Positions 28,156-37,140 of a stretch of DNA of 64,000 nt are shown here, in pieces. Below the pieces are notes generated by a model. The model was not told the origin of the DNA. It saw only the letters and a list, made by a program, of their open reading frames with translations, and ran no database searches. The DNA is from Campylobacter concisus. Its GTDB lineage: Bacteria > Campylobacterota > Campylobacteria > Campylobacterales > Campylobacteraceae. Position 1 is the stretch's first letter, and every line of letters begins with the position of its first letter. Made by a program: the position numbers and the translations under genes. Location: the NCBI RefSeq assembly GCF_002913045.1, contig NZ_PPAF01000035.1:62001-126000 (forward strand). The letters run 5' to 3'.

Positions 28156-29529
28156 ATGGATAGAAAATCTTGGAGTTCAAGGCTCACATACATTTTAGCT
28201 GTTGCAGGAGCTACGGTCGGCTTTGGTGCGACGTGGCGTTTCCCGTATCTAGTCGGGCAAAATGGCGGCGGCGCCTATGTGCTCGTGTTTTGTATCGCGA
28301 TGATCGTGATTGGCATACCGATGATTTTGGCTGAAAATGCGATCGGCAGACGCCTAAAATGCAACGCTGTGGATGCTTTTGGTGGATCGATAAATGGCAA
28401 AAAGATCAGCAAAAAGTGGCAGATCGTTGGCTGGATGGGGCTTGTTGGTGCTTTTGGCATTATGGCTTATTATATGGTTATTGGCGGCTGGGTGCTAAAC
28501 TATATCGCCCAAATTTCATTTGGTTTGCTTGATCTCTCACATGTGGTTAGTTTTGAGGAGACAAGTGCGTTTTATGAGCAAAATATCGTAAGCAATCCAC
28601 TTTCTATCAGCTTTGCGACACTTGTTTTTGTGCTAGTTAATTATGCTATTTTGGTGCAAGGTGCGGTCGGCGGTATCGAGCGATCAGCGAAATTTTTAAT
28701 GCCGCTACTTTTTATTTTAATGCTTATTATGATCGCTAAAAATATCACGCTAGATGGTGCAATAGAAGGCGTAAAATTTTACTTGACACCTAACTTTTCA
28801 AAGATAAACTTAAAGCTTTTCGTTGATGTTTTGGGGCAGGTCTTTTTTGCTCTTTCGCTTGGTTTTGGTGTGATGATCACACTTTCTAGCTTTGTGAAAA
28901 AGGATGAGGGTTTGGTTAAAATTTCTATCATTACAGGCATTTTAAATACGGTAATTGCCGTGCTTGCAGGATTTATGATTTTTCCTTCTCTTTTTAGCTA
29001 TGGCGTATCGCCAGATAGTGGCCCAAGTTTAGTGTTTAAATCGCTACCAATCGTTTTTTCTCACATGCCATTTGGTGGTTTTTTCGCGGTTGCGTTTTTT
29101 ACACTATTAATGATCGCTGCACTTACAACATCGCTACCAATATATGAAGTAATAATCACAACACTTCAAGAAAAATTTAAGATAAAACGCAAAAAAGCAA
29201 TATTTTTAGTCCTTGGCGGTATATTTGTTTTAGGAAATTTACCTTCACTGATGGCCACAAATATACTAAGCCATGTAAGCATTTTTGGTAAGAATATTTT
29301 TGATGCATATGATGCAATAAGCGCAACAATATTTTTTGTATTTACATCATTTGGTTGTGCAATATTCGTAGGTTGGGTGCTAAAAGATGATGCAAAAAAA
29401 GAGATTTTGCAAGGTAGTGAAAAACATGCAAAACTAATAAATATCTGGTTTTGGTATATCAAATTCGTCGTACCGTTTATCATTTTGGTGCTTTTTATTA
29501 GCTCGTTTTACGATAATTTTTTAAAATAG
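28156..29529 (+). CDS. NSS-family sodium-dependent amino acid transporter
   Basis: A 457-residue inner-membrane symporter of the LeuT/SNF family with about twelve hydrophobic segments. The signature is in the first span: GATVGFGATWRFPYL followed by NGGGAY. The ATG at 28156 is chosen because it lies directly before this region and downstream of the -10 box; a longer frame from 28093 would begin before the promoter. Substrate is not predictable from sequence. The M48 protease gene follows after 11 bases with quite different codon use. Confidence 0.92.
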   Translation: MDRKSWSSRLTYILAVAGATVGFGATWRFPYLVGQNGGGAYVLVFCIAMIVIGIPMILAENAIGRRLKCNAVDAFGGSINGKKISKKWQIVGWMGLVGAFGIMAYYMVIGGWVLNYIAQISFGLLDLSHVVSFEETSAFYEQNIVSNPLSISFATLVFVLVNYAILVQGAVGGIERSAKFLMPLLFILMLIMIAKNITLDGAIEGVKFYLTPNFSKINLKLFVDVLGQVFFALSLGFGVMITLSSFVKKDEGLVKISIITGILNTVIAVLAGFMIFPSLFSYGVSPDSGPSLVFKSLPIVFSHMPFGGFFAVAFFTLLMIAALTTSLPIYEVIITTLQEKFKIKRKKAIFLVLGGIFVLGNLPSLMATNILSHVSIFGKNIFDAYDAISATIFFVFTSFGCAIFVGWVLKDDAKKEILQGSEKHAKLINIWFWYIKFVVPFIILVLFISSFYDNFLK

Positions 29530-29540
29530 GGCGTAAAAAT

Positions 29541-30743
29541 ATGTTTTATTTTTTACTCGGTATTTACTTTTTTTACGTCGCCGCAAAGGCGATTTTGGCG
29601 ATTTTGCAGATAAATTTTATACGTGCAGAGGCCAAAAAGCCAGCCGTCGTGCTAGAGCAGGGGGAGTATGAAACCGCCGCTGCCGCAGCAATAACTAATC
29701 AAAAATTTGAGATAGCAGGCCTACTTTATCACGCCGCGATATTTATGATGTGGGCGTGCTGGGGGCTTGGCGCGATATCGGGGCATGCTTATAAAACGGG
29801 AGATATAGGTGACAACGTCTTTATGGTTATGGTATTTTTGCTCGTTTCGTCGCTGCTAGAACTGCCGCTAAATATCTACGAAACCTTCGTCAAAGACAAA
29901 AAGCTCGGCTTTTCAAACGTAACGCCTAAAATTTTCGCGCTCGATCTGCTTAAAACGCTCGCGCTGACGCTGGTTTTTGGCACGCTATTTGTGTGGCTGG
30001 TGCTGCTTTGCATTAGATTTTTGGGCGATTTTTGGTGGTTTTGGGCGTTTTTGCTTAGCTTTGCCATCGCGCTTGTTATAAATCTCATCTACCCGACGCT
30101 TATCGCGCCTATCTTTAACAAAATGCAGCCGCTAGAAGATGGCGAGCTAAAAAGCCGTATAGAAGGGCTTTTAGCACGGTGCGGGTTTAAAAGTAGCGGC
30201 GTTTTTACGATAGACGCCAGCAAGCGCGACAACCGTCTAAATGCCTATTTTGGCGGCCTTGGCGCGACTAAACGCGTGGTGCTTTTCGACACGCTCGTTA
30301 AAAAGCTAAGCCTAGAGGAGATAATCGCCGTTTTGGGACATGAGCTCGGGCACTTTAAGCACAAAGATATCCTAAAAATGATAGCTCTAAGCGCGGTTAT
30401 GCTTTTTGCGATGTTTTTGATATTCGGCAATATCCCAGACGCGGCGTATCAGGCGCTAGGGCTTCATAGCGGAGGCGGCGGAACGATCGTGTTTTTGCTG
30501 CTTTTTTCGCCGATTTTCGGGTTTTTATTTTTGCCCGTTAGCTCGTATTTTAGCCGCGCGAACGAATTTGGCGCCGATAAATTTGCATGCGACGTCTCAA
30601 ACAAAGCCGATATGATAAGCGCGCTAAAAAAGCTAGGCAGCGAAAACAAGGCCTTCCCAAAGGTCCATCCGATCTACGCGTTCGTCTATCACTCGCACCC
30701 AAGCCTCTTTGAGCGTATAAACGAGCTGGAAAATGAAAATTGA
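29541..30743 (+). CDS. M48-family CAAX-type membrane metalloprotease (Ste24-like)
   Basis: A 400-residue integral membrane zinc protease with the motif HELGH at residues 267-271, several membrane segments, and the ending EFGADKFACDVS with the third zinc ligand. It matches the Ste24/CAAX prenyl protease 1 branch. Bacteria lack CAAX prenylation, so it probably acts in membrane protein quality control (inference). The gene is markedly richer in CGC, GCG and CTC codons than prmC, which it overlaps by 11 bases, suggesting acquisition from a higher-GC relative. Confidence 0.92.
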   Translation: MFYFLLGIYFFYVAAKAILAILQINFIRAEAKKPAVVLEQGEYETAAAAAITNQKFEIAGLLYHAAIFMMWACWGLGAISGHAYKTGDIGDNVFMVMVFLLVSSLLELPLNIYETFVKDKKLGFSNVTPKIFALDLLKTLALTLVFGTLFVWLVLLCIRFLGDFWWFWAFLLSFAIALVINLIYPTLIAPIFNKMQPLEDGELKSRIEGLLARCGFKSSGVFTIDASKRDNRLNAYFGGLGATKRVVLFDTLVKKLSLEEIIAVLGHELGHFKHKDILKMIALSAVMLFAMFLIFGNIPDAAYQALGLHSGGGGTIVFLLLFSPIFGFLFLPVSSYFSRANEFGADKFACDVSNKADMISALKKLGSENKAFPKVHPIYAFVYHSHPSLFERINELENEN

Positions 30744-31545
30744 AGAGGCTCTTAAAGAGGCTAGTTTAAGGCTAAGCTCACTTTGCCAAAATCCAAGCAG
30801 AGTTGCTAAAATTTTGCTTATGAACTATCTTGACGTAAGCATTGAATGGATATTTTTAAATCAAAAAAAAGAATTTGATGAGAGCGGCTATTTTGCTCTA
30901 GTTAAAAGGTATGAAAACTACGAGCCTCTTGAATATATAATTGGTAAAGCTAGCTTTTATGGGCTTGATTTTTACGTGGAAAGTGGAGTACTTATCCCAA
31001 GACCTGAAACAGAAATTTTAGTGGATAAAGTAATAGAAATTTCACGCGAATATAATGAACCAAAGATCGCAGAAATAGGCACAGGAAGCGGTATTATTAG
31101 TATCATGCTAGCTCTAAAAACAAAGGCAAATATCGTAGCGACAGACATCAACGAAAAAGCTTTGATGCTTGCTAGAAAAAATGCAGATAAATTTGATGTA
31201 GGTGGGAGGATCAAATTTTTAAACTGCTCTTATGTGGATGAAATTTTAGAAGATATTGATATTTTGGTTTCAAATCCGCCATATATTGCAAGAGGCTATA
31301 AACTTAGTAAATTTGTACTAAATGAGCCAGAAAGTGCGCTCTTTGGAGGCAAAGTAGGAGATGAAATTTTAAAAGATATTATTCTCATAGCCAAATATCG
31401 TAATATCAAAAACGTTGCTTGTGAGATGGGGTACGATCAAAAAGCAAGTATGCAAAAATTCTTAGAGGCCAATGGTTTTGAGTATAGTTTTTATAAAGAT
31501 TTGGCCGGCTTTGATAGAGGCTTTTGCGCGAAGTTAAAAATATAA
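30733..31545 (+). CDS. prmC: Release-factor glutamine methyltransferase
   Basis: Methylates the GGQ glutamine of RF1 and RF2. The 270 residues show a helical N-terminal domain, the SAM loop EIGTGSG at 114-120 and the NPPY active-site motif at 181-184, with PRPETE at 89-94. It begins inside the end of the M48 gene, and its AT-rich codon use contrasts sharply with it. A TTG-started membrane protein follows. Confidence 0.94.
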   Translation: MKIEEALKEASLRLSSLCQNPSRVAKILLMNYLDVSIEWIFLNQKKEFDESGYFALVKRYENYEPLEYIIGKASFYGLDFYVESGVLIPRPETEILVDKVIEISREYNEPKIAEIGTGSGIISIMLALKTKANIVATDINEKALMLARKNADKFDVGGRIKFLNCSYVDEILEDIDILVSNPPYIARGYKLSKFVLNEPESALFGGKVGDEILKDIILIAKYRNIKNVACEMGYDQKASMQKFLEANGFEYSFYKDLAGFDRGFCAKLKI

Positions 31546-31555
31546 AGGAGAGAGT

Positions 31556-32035
31556 TTGAGAGGAGTTTATTTTTTGCTTTTGGCAGTACTTATAGGAGCT
31601 GAGCTAACGCTTGGTATTTTGGTGGCGCCAGTCATATTTTTCCCGCAAAACATCATAGGAGATGGCGTACTTACGCATTTTATGAGCGGTCAAATGATGA
31701 CAAAGATATTTTTGAAATTTAATTATATTTTGCTTTTTATAAGCATAATTATAATGATTAGTGAACTATTTGATCTTAGAAAAAAGCTTATTTTTTCACT
31801 AAAATTTAGCATGTTAATGATTGCTTTTTTAAATTTGGCTTTAGCTTTTAGCTTTGTATTTTTCTTTACGCCTTTTATAGTTTATGCTCAAAATTTGGGT
31901 GTTGACGCGACACAGACGGCTGAATTTGCCAAAATGCATAGTGCGAGTGAATATGTGATGAAAATCATGCTTGTTTTACAAATCATTTTATTTTTTGTGA
32001 AATTTAAGATTAGCCAAAATGAACGCAAAGCCTGA
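31556..32035 (+). CDS. DUF4149-type membrane protein
   Basis: A 159-residue inner-membrane protein with four hydrophobic segments, matching the DUF4149 (TMEM205-like) family of unknown function; the segment FAKMHSASEYVMKI is a family hallmark. It starts at a TTG (31556) preceded by AAGGAG. It overlaps the next gene by 17 bases. Confidence 0.78.
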   Translation: MRGVYFLLLAVLIGAELTLGILVAPVIFFPQNIIGDGVLTHFMSGQMMTKIFLKFNYILLFISIIIMISELFDLRKKLIFSLKFSMLMIAFLNLALAFSFVFFFTPFIVYAQNLGVDATQTAEFAKMHSASEYVMKIMLVLQIILFFVKFKISQNERKA

Positions 32036-32801
32036 TATTCAAGTCTTAACAAATTTTCTAGCCGAATACACGAGTGCGATGGTGAGTGCTGGCACCTACA
32101 CAGCGCGTGTAGAAAAGTGCGTAGATCGCATAGCTAAACACTACGGCTACGACGTTAGCGTGACGATTTTCGTGAAGTATTTTACCATTAGCGTCATGGA
32201 CTCGGCCGACAACTCCCTGCGCCGAACCTACGTTAAGAAGATCCCGATAGGGCAGGTGAGTTTTAACCGTATTTCTGAGCTTTCGTCGCTTAGTTGGCGG
32301 ATTTTGGATGAAAATTTGAGCTTAGACGAGGCCAAAGAGCAGTTTGAGGGCGTCATGCGAATAGGGGCGCATAAATTTGCAAGCTCACTTATTTTAATAA
32401 GCCTTGCAAATGCGGCTTTTTGCAAGCTTTTTGGCGGCGACGCGGGCTCGGTCGTATGCGTATTTTTTGCGACGCTCGTTGGCTATAGCCTTAGATTTGC
32501 GCTTGCTAAAATGGGCGTAAATTTAAAAATCCAATACGTCCTAGTGTCGTTCGTCGTCTCTTTTATCGCTTATCTTGGTGTATTTTATGGCTTTACGCAC
32601 ACTAGCGACGTGGCGATCGGCTCGTCGATACTCTTTTTGATGCCGGGCGTTTTTCTCATAAACTCGGTCTTTGATATCATAAACGACAACACGCTTGTAG
32701 GTATCAGTAGAGCCGTGAGCACTGGCATCCTGATACTTTGCATAGCAGTGGGCGTTTATATCACGCTCTCGCTTAGCAATGCGGAGATTTTACATGTTTG
32801 A
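32019..32801 (+). CDS. ThrE-family threonine/serine exporter, N-terminal subunit
   Basis: A 260-residue membrane protein matching the first half (DUF1212) of ThrE. The soluble start has SAGTYTARVEKCVDRIA, and five or so hydrophobic segments follow from about residue 115. In Corynebacterium ThrE both halves are one protein; here they are two overlapping genes. Codons are GC-rich compared with the upstream genes. Substrate is by family. Confidence 0.85.
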   Translation: MNAKPDIQVLTNFLAEYTSAMVSAGTYTARVEKCVDRIAKHYGYDVSVTIFVKYFTISVMDSADNSLRRTYVKKIPIGQVSFNRISELSSLSWRILDENLSLDEAKEQFEGVMRIGAHKFASSLILISLANAAFCKLFGGDAGSVVCVFFATLVGYSLRFALAKMGVNLKIQYVLVSFVVSFIAYLGVFYGFTHTSDVAIGSSILFLMPGVFLINSVFDIINDNTLVGISRAVSTGILILCIAVGVYITLSLSNAEILHV

Positions 32802-33303
32802 GCTTTTGACCGCGACTCTTATAGACGGCGCTTTTGCTGCGGTGGCGGGGCTTGGCTTTGCCTACGCTAGCTCTCCGCCAAAAAGGACTCTCGCATTTTG
32901 CGCGCTGCTTGCGGCGTTTGCGCACGCTAGCCGCTTTTGGATCATGCAGATGGGATTTTTTAACATCAGCGTCGCCACTCTTATCGTCTCATTTTTAAGC
33001 GGGATTTTAGGTATGCTCTTTGCCAAACGGCTAAAAGTGCCCGCCGAGATCATCGCATTTCCCGCGCTTTTGCCGATGGTGCCTGGAGTTTACGCGTATA
33101 AGGGCATTTTGGCGCTGTTTTCGTTTCTAAACGAGCCTGATATCGCTAAGAAAAACGAATATCTAATCATATTTTTCGATAACGCGATCACGACCACGAC
33201 GGTCTCGCTAGCTCTAGGCGTGGGCGTTTCGGTAGTGCTTATTTTATTTTACGATCAGTCGCTGATGATTACCCGCGGTGCTAAGTGCGATCTGGCGAAG
33301 TAG
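32794..33303 (+). CDS. ThrE-family threonine/serine exporter, C-terminal subunit
   Basis: A 169-residue membrane protein matching the second half of ThrE (DUF3815). It has five hydrophobic segments and the motif FPALLPMVPGVYAYKG, which mirrors the proline-glycine loop LFLMPGVFLINS of the first subunit. The ATG at 32794 has GGAG eight bases upstream, so I prefer it to 32779. It overlaps the first subunit gene by eight bases, so the two halves are made together. GC-rich codons as in its partner. Confidence 0.85.
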   Translation: MFELLTATLIDGAFAAVAGLGFAYASSPPKRTLAFCALLAAFAHASRFWIMQMGFFNISVATLIVSFLSGILGMLFAKRLKVPAEIIAFPALLPMVPGVYAYKGILALFSFLNEPDIAKKNEYLIIFFDNAITTTTVSLALGVGVSVVLILFYDQSLMITRGAKCDLAK

Positions 33304-33316
33304 CGTTTAAATTTAT

Positions 33317-33343
33317 CTAGTGATACTTTTACTAGCTTTTTAT
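33317..33343 (+). terminator. Possible terminator after the thrE pair
   Basis: A short stem CTAGT/ACTAG with a 9-base loop is followed by CTTTTTATTT just after the exporter genes. The stem is only five pairs, so it is weak. Confidence 0.4.
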
Positions 33344-33397
33344 TTAAATTTGGTTCTTTTTTAGGGCCAAATTTGATAGCTTTTATTATCTTTACTC

Positions 33398-33424
33398 TAA
33401 ACTTTTCCTCAAATTTGCCGATAT
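33398..33424 (+). promoter_or_regulatory. Sigma-28 (FliA) promoter
   Basis: TAAA at 33398-33401, a spacer of exactly 15 bases, then GCCGATAT at 33417-33424. The FliA consensus is TAAA-N15-GCCGATAA, so only the last base differs. It lies 31 bases before the ATG of the 397-residue gene and points to late flagellar regulation. Confidence 0.82.
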
Positions 33425-33455
33425 AGCTTAAAGCGAAATTTTAAAAGGATTTATT

Positions 33456-34649
33456 ATGATGAGCGGAATCGGCGGATTTTCAAATTTTGCTAGAAATTTT
33501 CATGCAAATATCAAGCATGACGCAAAAATCCAAAATACGAATAAAAGCGAAATCTCAAGCTCTACCTCCCCCGTTCCTAGTTTTAACGAAGTTTTAGGCT
33601 ATAAAGTCGATGAGGATGGATATTTTACGTCCGAATTTAACGAAGCCGCAGGTATCCCAAAGGACTACAAAATCCACTCTGATACCTTAAAATCGCTCGT
33701 AAACGTAAATGATAAGGCTGGTGTATTTTATAAAATGTTTTCAAAAATCGACATAGCAAAAACAGTTGGCAATGCATATAAAATTCTCTCCCAAGTAGCG
33801 GGCGACGAGCTACTAAACTCAAAAGAGAGCTTTACTAAAGAAGACCTTGCCAAATTTCCTCAAGGATACGAGTACGAGAAATCAAGTCTAAAAGTAACTA
33901 AAGTAAATAAAAACATCTACGACTATGCGTCGGCACGTAGCGCCTTTGACGATAAGTCTGGGAAAACCTATATGGAAACGCTATTTTTTAATAGCTCATA
34001 TCATGCATTTACAACAACGCCGCAATATAAGCCGTCAACCAATATCTTTGATAACAATAACGGCGGCAAAGAGGGCGAAAACGTAGGCGTATTTATAAAT
34101 CCTCACGGCGAAAGATACACTAACCCTGACGGTAGTATAACCAAAGGAGGCTTGATAGCAGCCGTAATAAACTCAAATTTACACGTACGAGAGGGCGAAA
34201 CTACGGTTTGGGGCAAGATGCAAGGTTATGACAAAAGCATAAGCGGCAAAGAATACAGACAAAAGCTGGACGCCTTTATTGATTCGCGCAACATCTACAG
34301 CATCAAAGGAAGCGAACTTGACGGGCTTAGCAAGGATTACCGAGAATATGTACTAACGTCTCAAAAAATACAAGAGTCGCTTTTGCCCGGTAGCACTGCC
34401 TTAAGCGGCAACTCTAACGTAACTTCCGACGGCAAAGAATCAAAAAGCCTCTTTGAAATAATGCAAGAGGATATGAAAGAGGCGCAAAAACGCCTAGAAA
34501 AGCTAATCGAGCAAAAAAAGCGAACGCAAAAGATGCTGGGTAAAAACAGAAAATACGACAAAGAGCTAGAGCAAAATACTAGAAAAAATTTAGAAGAACT
34601 TGAAGCGATGATGAAAATTAACGCTAAGAGCGTGGATATAAAGGCTTAA
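33456..34649 (+). CDS. Sigma-28-controlled protein, Cj0814-like (probable flagella-dependent secreted protein)
   Basis: A 397-residue hydrophilic protein without a Sec signal or membrane segment. It begins MMSGIGGFSNFARNF, is rich in Asn, Ser and Lys, and ends in a charged coiled coil (about 330-395, KRLEKLIEQKKRTQKMLG). Its general make-up resembles the Cj0814 family of Campylobacter proteins, said to be exported through the flagellar apparatus. The perfect-spacing sigma-28 promoter supports co-expression with flagella. Sec-independent export fits the absence of a signal peptide. It is followed 10 bases later by a small ORF with a similar start. Family assignment is from memory and moderate. 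Confidence 0.65.
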   Translation: MMSGIGGFSNFARNFHANIKHDAKIQNTNKSEISSSTSPVPSFNEVLGYKVDEDGYFTSEFNEAAGIPKDYKIHSDTLKSLVNVNDKAGVFYKMFSKIDIAKTVGNAYKILSQVAGDELLNSKESFTKEDLAKFPQGYEYEKSSLKVTKVNKNIYDYASARSAFDDKSGKTYMETLFFNSSYHAFTTTPQYKPSTNIFDNNNGGKEGENVGVFINPHGERYTNPDGSITKGGLIAAVINSNLHVREGETTVWGKMQGYDKSISGKEYRQKLDAFIDSRNIYSIKGSELDGLSKDYREYVLTSQKIQESLLPGSTALSGNSNVTSDGKESKSLFEIMQEDMKEAQKRLEKLIEQKKRTQKMLGKNRKYDKELEQNTRKNLEELEAMMKINAKSVDIKA

Positions 34650-34659
34650 AAGGATTAAT

Positions 34660-34791
34660 ATGATAAGCGGCGTAAACGGATTTAACGCAAACGTAAATTA
34701 TGATTTTAGTAGTGCTCACGAGGGAAAAGAGGCGGATATAATGGGGCTTTTAAGAAAATTTAGTAAAATTGGGCTTAATGTAAAAGTCTAA
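34660..34791 (+). CDS. Small 43-residue protein with an N-terminus like the preceding gene
   Basis: An ATG with AAAAGGA seven bases upstream opens a 43-residue frame ending at TAA 34789-34791. It begins MISGVNGFNANVNYDF, recalling MMSGIGGFSNFARNF of the previous protein. It may be a tiny co-secreted partner or chaperone, or a remnant of a second copy that kept only its export signal. It lies in the same sigma-28 transcript. The ORF is too short to be certain. Confidence 0.5.
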   Translation: MISGVNGFNANVNYDFSSAHEGKEADIMGLLRKFSKIGLNVKV

Positions 34792-34800
34792 GGAAATACC

Positions 34801-35190
34801 GTGAAAATACGAATCTACTACGAAGATACCGATGCTGGTGGTATAGTCTATCATACAAACTACATTAAATTTTGCGAACGAGCCAGAAGCGAAGCATTTT
34901 TTCAGGCTGGGCTAAATTTCACAAAAGAGGGCGGATACTTTGTAGTTTCGTCGCTTGAGGCTAAATTTATAGCTTCTGCTGTGCTTGGCGATGAAGTATT
35001 TGTTAGAACCAAAATTTTAGAGCTTAAAAAAGCTAGTCTTGTTTTGGAGCAAGAAATTTATAAATTTGATGGCAAAAATGCCGAAAAGCTACTTTTTAGA
35101 GCCACGATTACGTTAGCCTTTATGAAAGAAGAGAAGCTTGCTAAGATAAATGACGAGATAAAGAAATTTTTGGAGAATTCTAAATTTTAG
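34801..35190 (+). CDS. ybgC: YbgC-type acyl-CoA thioesterase
   Basis: A 129-residue hot-dog-fold thioesterase with the signature YEDTDAGGIVYHTNYI at residues 5-20, including the catalytic aspartate. It hydrolyses acyl-CoA esters; YbgC in other bacteria is tied to the Tol-Pal envelope system. It starts with GTG at 34801 behind AAGGAA. It is followed by a convergent periplasmic-protein gene and a bidirectional terminator. Confidence 0.9.
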   Translation: MKIRIYYEDTDAGGIVYHTNYIKFCERARSEAFFQAGLNFTKEGGYFVVSSLEAKFIASAVLGDEVFVRTKILELKKASLVLEQEIYKFDGKNAEKLLFRATITLAFMKEEKLAKINDEIKKFLENSKF

Positions 35191-35193
35191 ATC

Positions 35194-35230
35194 GTGGCTA
35201 AATTAAAAATTTAACTTTAGCCACTTTTTG
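35194..35230. terminator. Bidirectional terminator
   Basis: A 9-base stem GTGGCTAAA/TTTAGCCAC (35194-35202, 35216-35224) with a T-run after it lies between the convergent thioesterase and periplasmic-protein genes. Confidence 0.75.
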
Positions 35231-35233
35231 CTT

Positions 35234-36484
35234 TTACATTGAGCTATTTTGATCGAGCAAAATTTCTTGATTTGTTTCGTCAAAGTGGTCGCCTTTTGCG
35301 TTATAAATTTTAACTCCATATAAGACTTGAGAGTTTTCAACCCTTTCGGTAAAAATTCTATCAGCACTTTTATCTATAAAATTTGTATATATATACTCGG
35401 CACCAAAAGCGCTTGAATAGCCGATTTGTGAATATCTAAAATCTACATCAAAAAGATCACCAAGCCCCAAGAATAAGTCGTTAACAGGATTTAGTGAGTT
35501 CGCGATAAAAAGATTTTGTCTATCTCTTTGCGCGATGGCATTAAAGATATTTGGTAAAAAATTTATCTGTGTGCTTAAAAGTGCGTATGGTTTTATCTCA
35601 AAGCCCCTCATCTGCGTTGCTACAAGAGAGGTTTTGACGATTGGGATGTTTAAAAATATACTTGCATCATTAAATTTGGATTTTTTGCTTAAAGTATCAT
35701 TTAAATTTATATCTTTGCCTACGATAGAGGCTTCATGATAATCGCTACTTTGCATGCGGACATATTCATTTAGCTTTTGTCCTAATGAACTACCATCATC
35801 AAATGCAACTATCTTTTCATTCGAGTAAGCTAGCAAAGCTGAAATTTGCTCTTTATAATCAATGCCACCAAAGATCAAATTTGGCTTTGGATTTATGATA
35901 AAAGAGCTATGAACGCTTGGAATGTAGATAAGCTCATTTGATAGGACTAGCGAATTTATAATGTTTGCACCATTTGATGTAAGGGCTGCGATAAAATAAT
36001 TAAAGCCTTGGGCTCTAGCCGTTTGCATAGCATTTGTAAGACTTTGTGGGCTTTCATCGTTGCTATTTATAAATTTGATCTCGATATCCGCATCTTGCTT
36101 TAAGACATAGCTTAAGACCGCATTTGATACAACATTTGCATAAGATTTTATAATCTTTTGTGGGATGATTACAGCGATTTTGCCACTTTTATTAACTTTT
36201 AAAATAGCTTCACCACCAAGAGAGATATAAAGCTCTAAAAGAGCGTTATCGTCTATTTTTGTTGGCTCAAATCTCGCCATAAAACTAGCCAGTAAATCAG
36301 CCTTGATAAGCTCATTTAAGCAGGCATTATCACAGAATTCTGGTTCTAAATTTATATAAGTAATCTTTGCTGGAGGTATGCTTGATAGACTTTGGTTTTT
36401 TGTAGTATTGCTCTCAAAATTTATCTCATCTTGCGATGCAAAAATAGTCGAAAAAATGGCTAAAAAAAGTAAAATTTTTCTCAT
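35234..36484 (-). CDS. Periplasmic protein with type 1 receptor-like fold
   Basis: A 416-residue exported protein with a cleavable signal ([16 protein letters not shown]). The rest alternates strands and helices in the manner of type 1 periplasmic-binding or LpoA-like proteins: 'ARAQGFNYFIAALTSNGAN', then 'IYIPSVHSSF', 'GGIDYKEQISALLAYS' and 'VAFDDGSSLGQKL'. This would suit ligand binding or control of a penicillin-binding protein. It corresponds in position to Cj0964 of C. jejuni, whose function is unknown to me. It follows the glycosylase gene on the same strand with a four-base overlap. Confidence 0.65.
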   Translation of the reverse strand: MRKILLFLAIFSTIFASQDEINFESNTTKNQSLSSIPPAKITYINLEPEFCDNACLNELIKADLLASFMARFEPTKIDDNALLELYISLGGEAILKVNKSGKIAVIIPQKIIKSYANVVSNAVLSYVLKQDADIEIKFINSNDESPQSLTNAMQTARAQGFNYFIAALTSNGANIINSLVLSNELIYIPSVHSSFIINPKPNLIFGGIDYKEQISALLAYSNEKIVAFDDGSSLGQKLNEYVRMQSSDYHEASIVGKDINLNDTLSKKSKFNDASIFLNIPIVKTSLVATQMRGFEIKPYALLSTQINFLPNIFNAIAQRDRQNLFIANSLNPVNDLFLGLGDLFDVDFRYSQIGYSSAFGAEYIYTNFIDKSADRIFTERVENSQVLYGVKIYNAKGDHFDETNQEILLDQNSSM

Positions 36485-37134
36485 ATCACTCCTTTGATCT
36501 TTCTTAAATCATCTATAAAAATATTTTCAAAACTAGGATTTTTGCTGATCCACTCTGGCGAAAACGTTGGCAAAATAAGGCTATTTTCATTTTTTAAAAT
36601 ACTACCTCTTATGCTTGCAAATCCGCCTTTTAATAATAAATTTGGATATAAATGCATAAAAGCTTTCTCTCCTAAAGTCACGATTATCTTTGGCTTTATC
36701 AGCCTAATCTCTTCAAGCAAATAAGGACGACAAAGCTCGATAGAGCGGCTTAAAATCGGACTTTTATCATCATTTTGTGAAATTTCACACCGAAGTAGAG
36801 AACTTATATAAATTTCTTTTATATCTAAATTTAAACTATTTTTTATGGCATTTTCTAAAAATTTTTTACTGTTATTTTCATAAGAATCATTTTTTTTAGA
36901 AAATAATATAAACATGATTTTGCTATTTTCATTGCCGATGCCAGCTGTTACGCCTTTTGAACTATTTCGCAAAGAGCAAAGAGAGCATTTTTTTACTTCG
37001 CGGTTTAGCTCATCAATATTGTTGTAATCATGATAATTGCTTAGACTAAGAAAATTTTTATCAATAAACTTATAACCAATTAGTTTTAAGAAAAATAATT
37101 TTTTTAAAAGCCTATTGTCTTTATTAAAATTCAT
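36481..37134 (-). CDS. Uracil-DNA glycosylase superfamily protein (family 4-like)
   Basis: A 217-residue protein with cysteines arranged for a 4Fe-4S cluster: CSLC near residues 50-53, then LLRCEIS and ELCRPYL later, as in family 4 uracil-DNA glycosylases. The fold cues are the [12 protein letters not shown] stretch and [14 protein letters not shown], with a TFSPEW motif near the end. It removes uracil from DNA. A TATAAT box ends only six bases before the ATG, so the message is probably leaderless; there is no ribosome site. Confidence 0.8.
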   Translation of the reverse strand: MNFNKDNRLLKKLFFLKLIGYKFIDKNFLSLSNYHDYNNIDELNREVKKCSLCSLRNSSKGVTAGIGNENSKIMFILFSKKNDSYENNSKKFLENAIKNSLNLDIKEIYISSLLRCEISQNDDKSPILSRSIELCRPYLLEEIRLIKPKIIVTLGEKAFMHLYPNLLLKGGFASIRGSILKNENSLILPTFSPEWISKNPSFENIFIDDLRKIKGVI

Positions 37135-37140
37135 TTTTGG

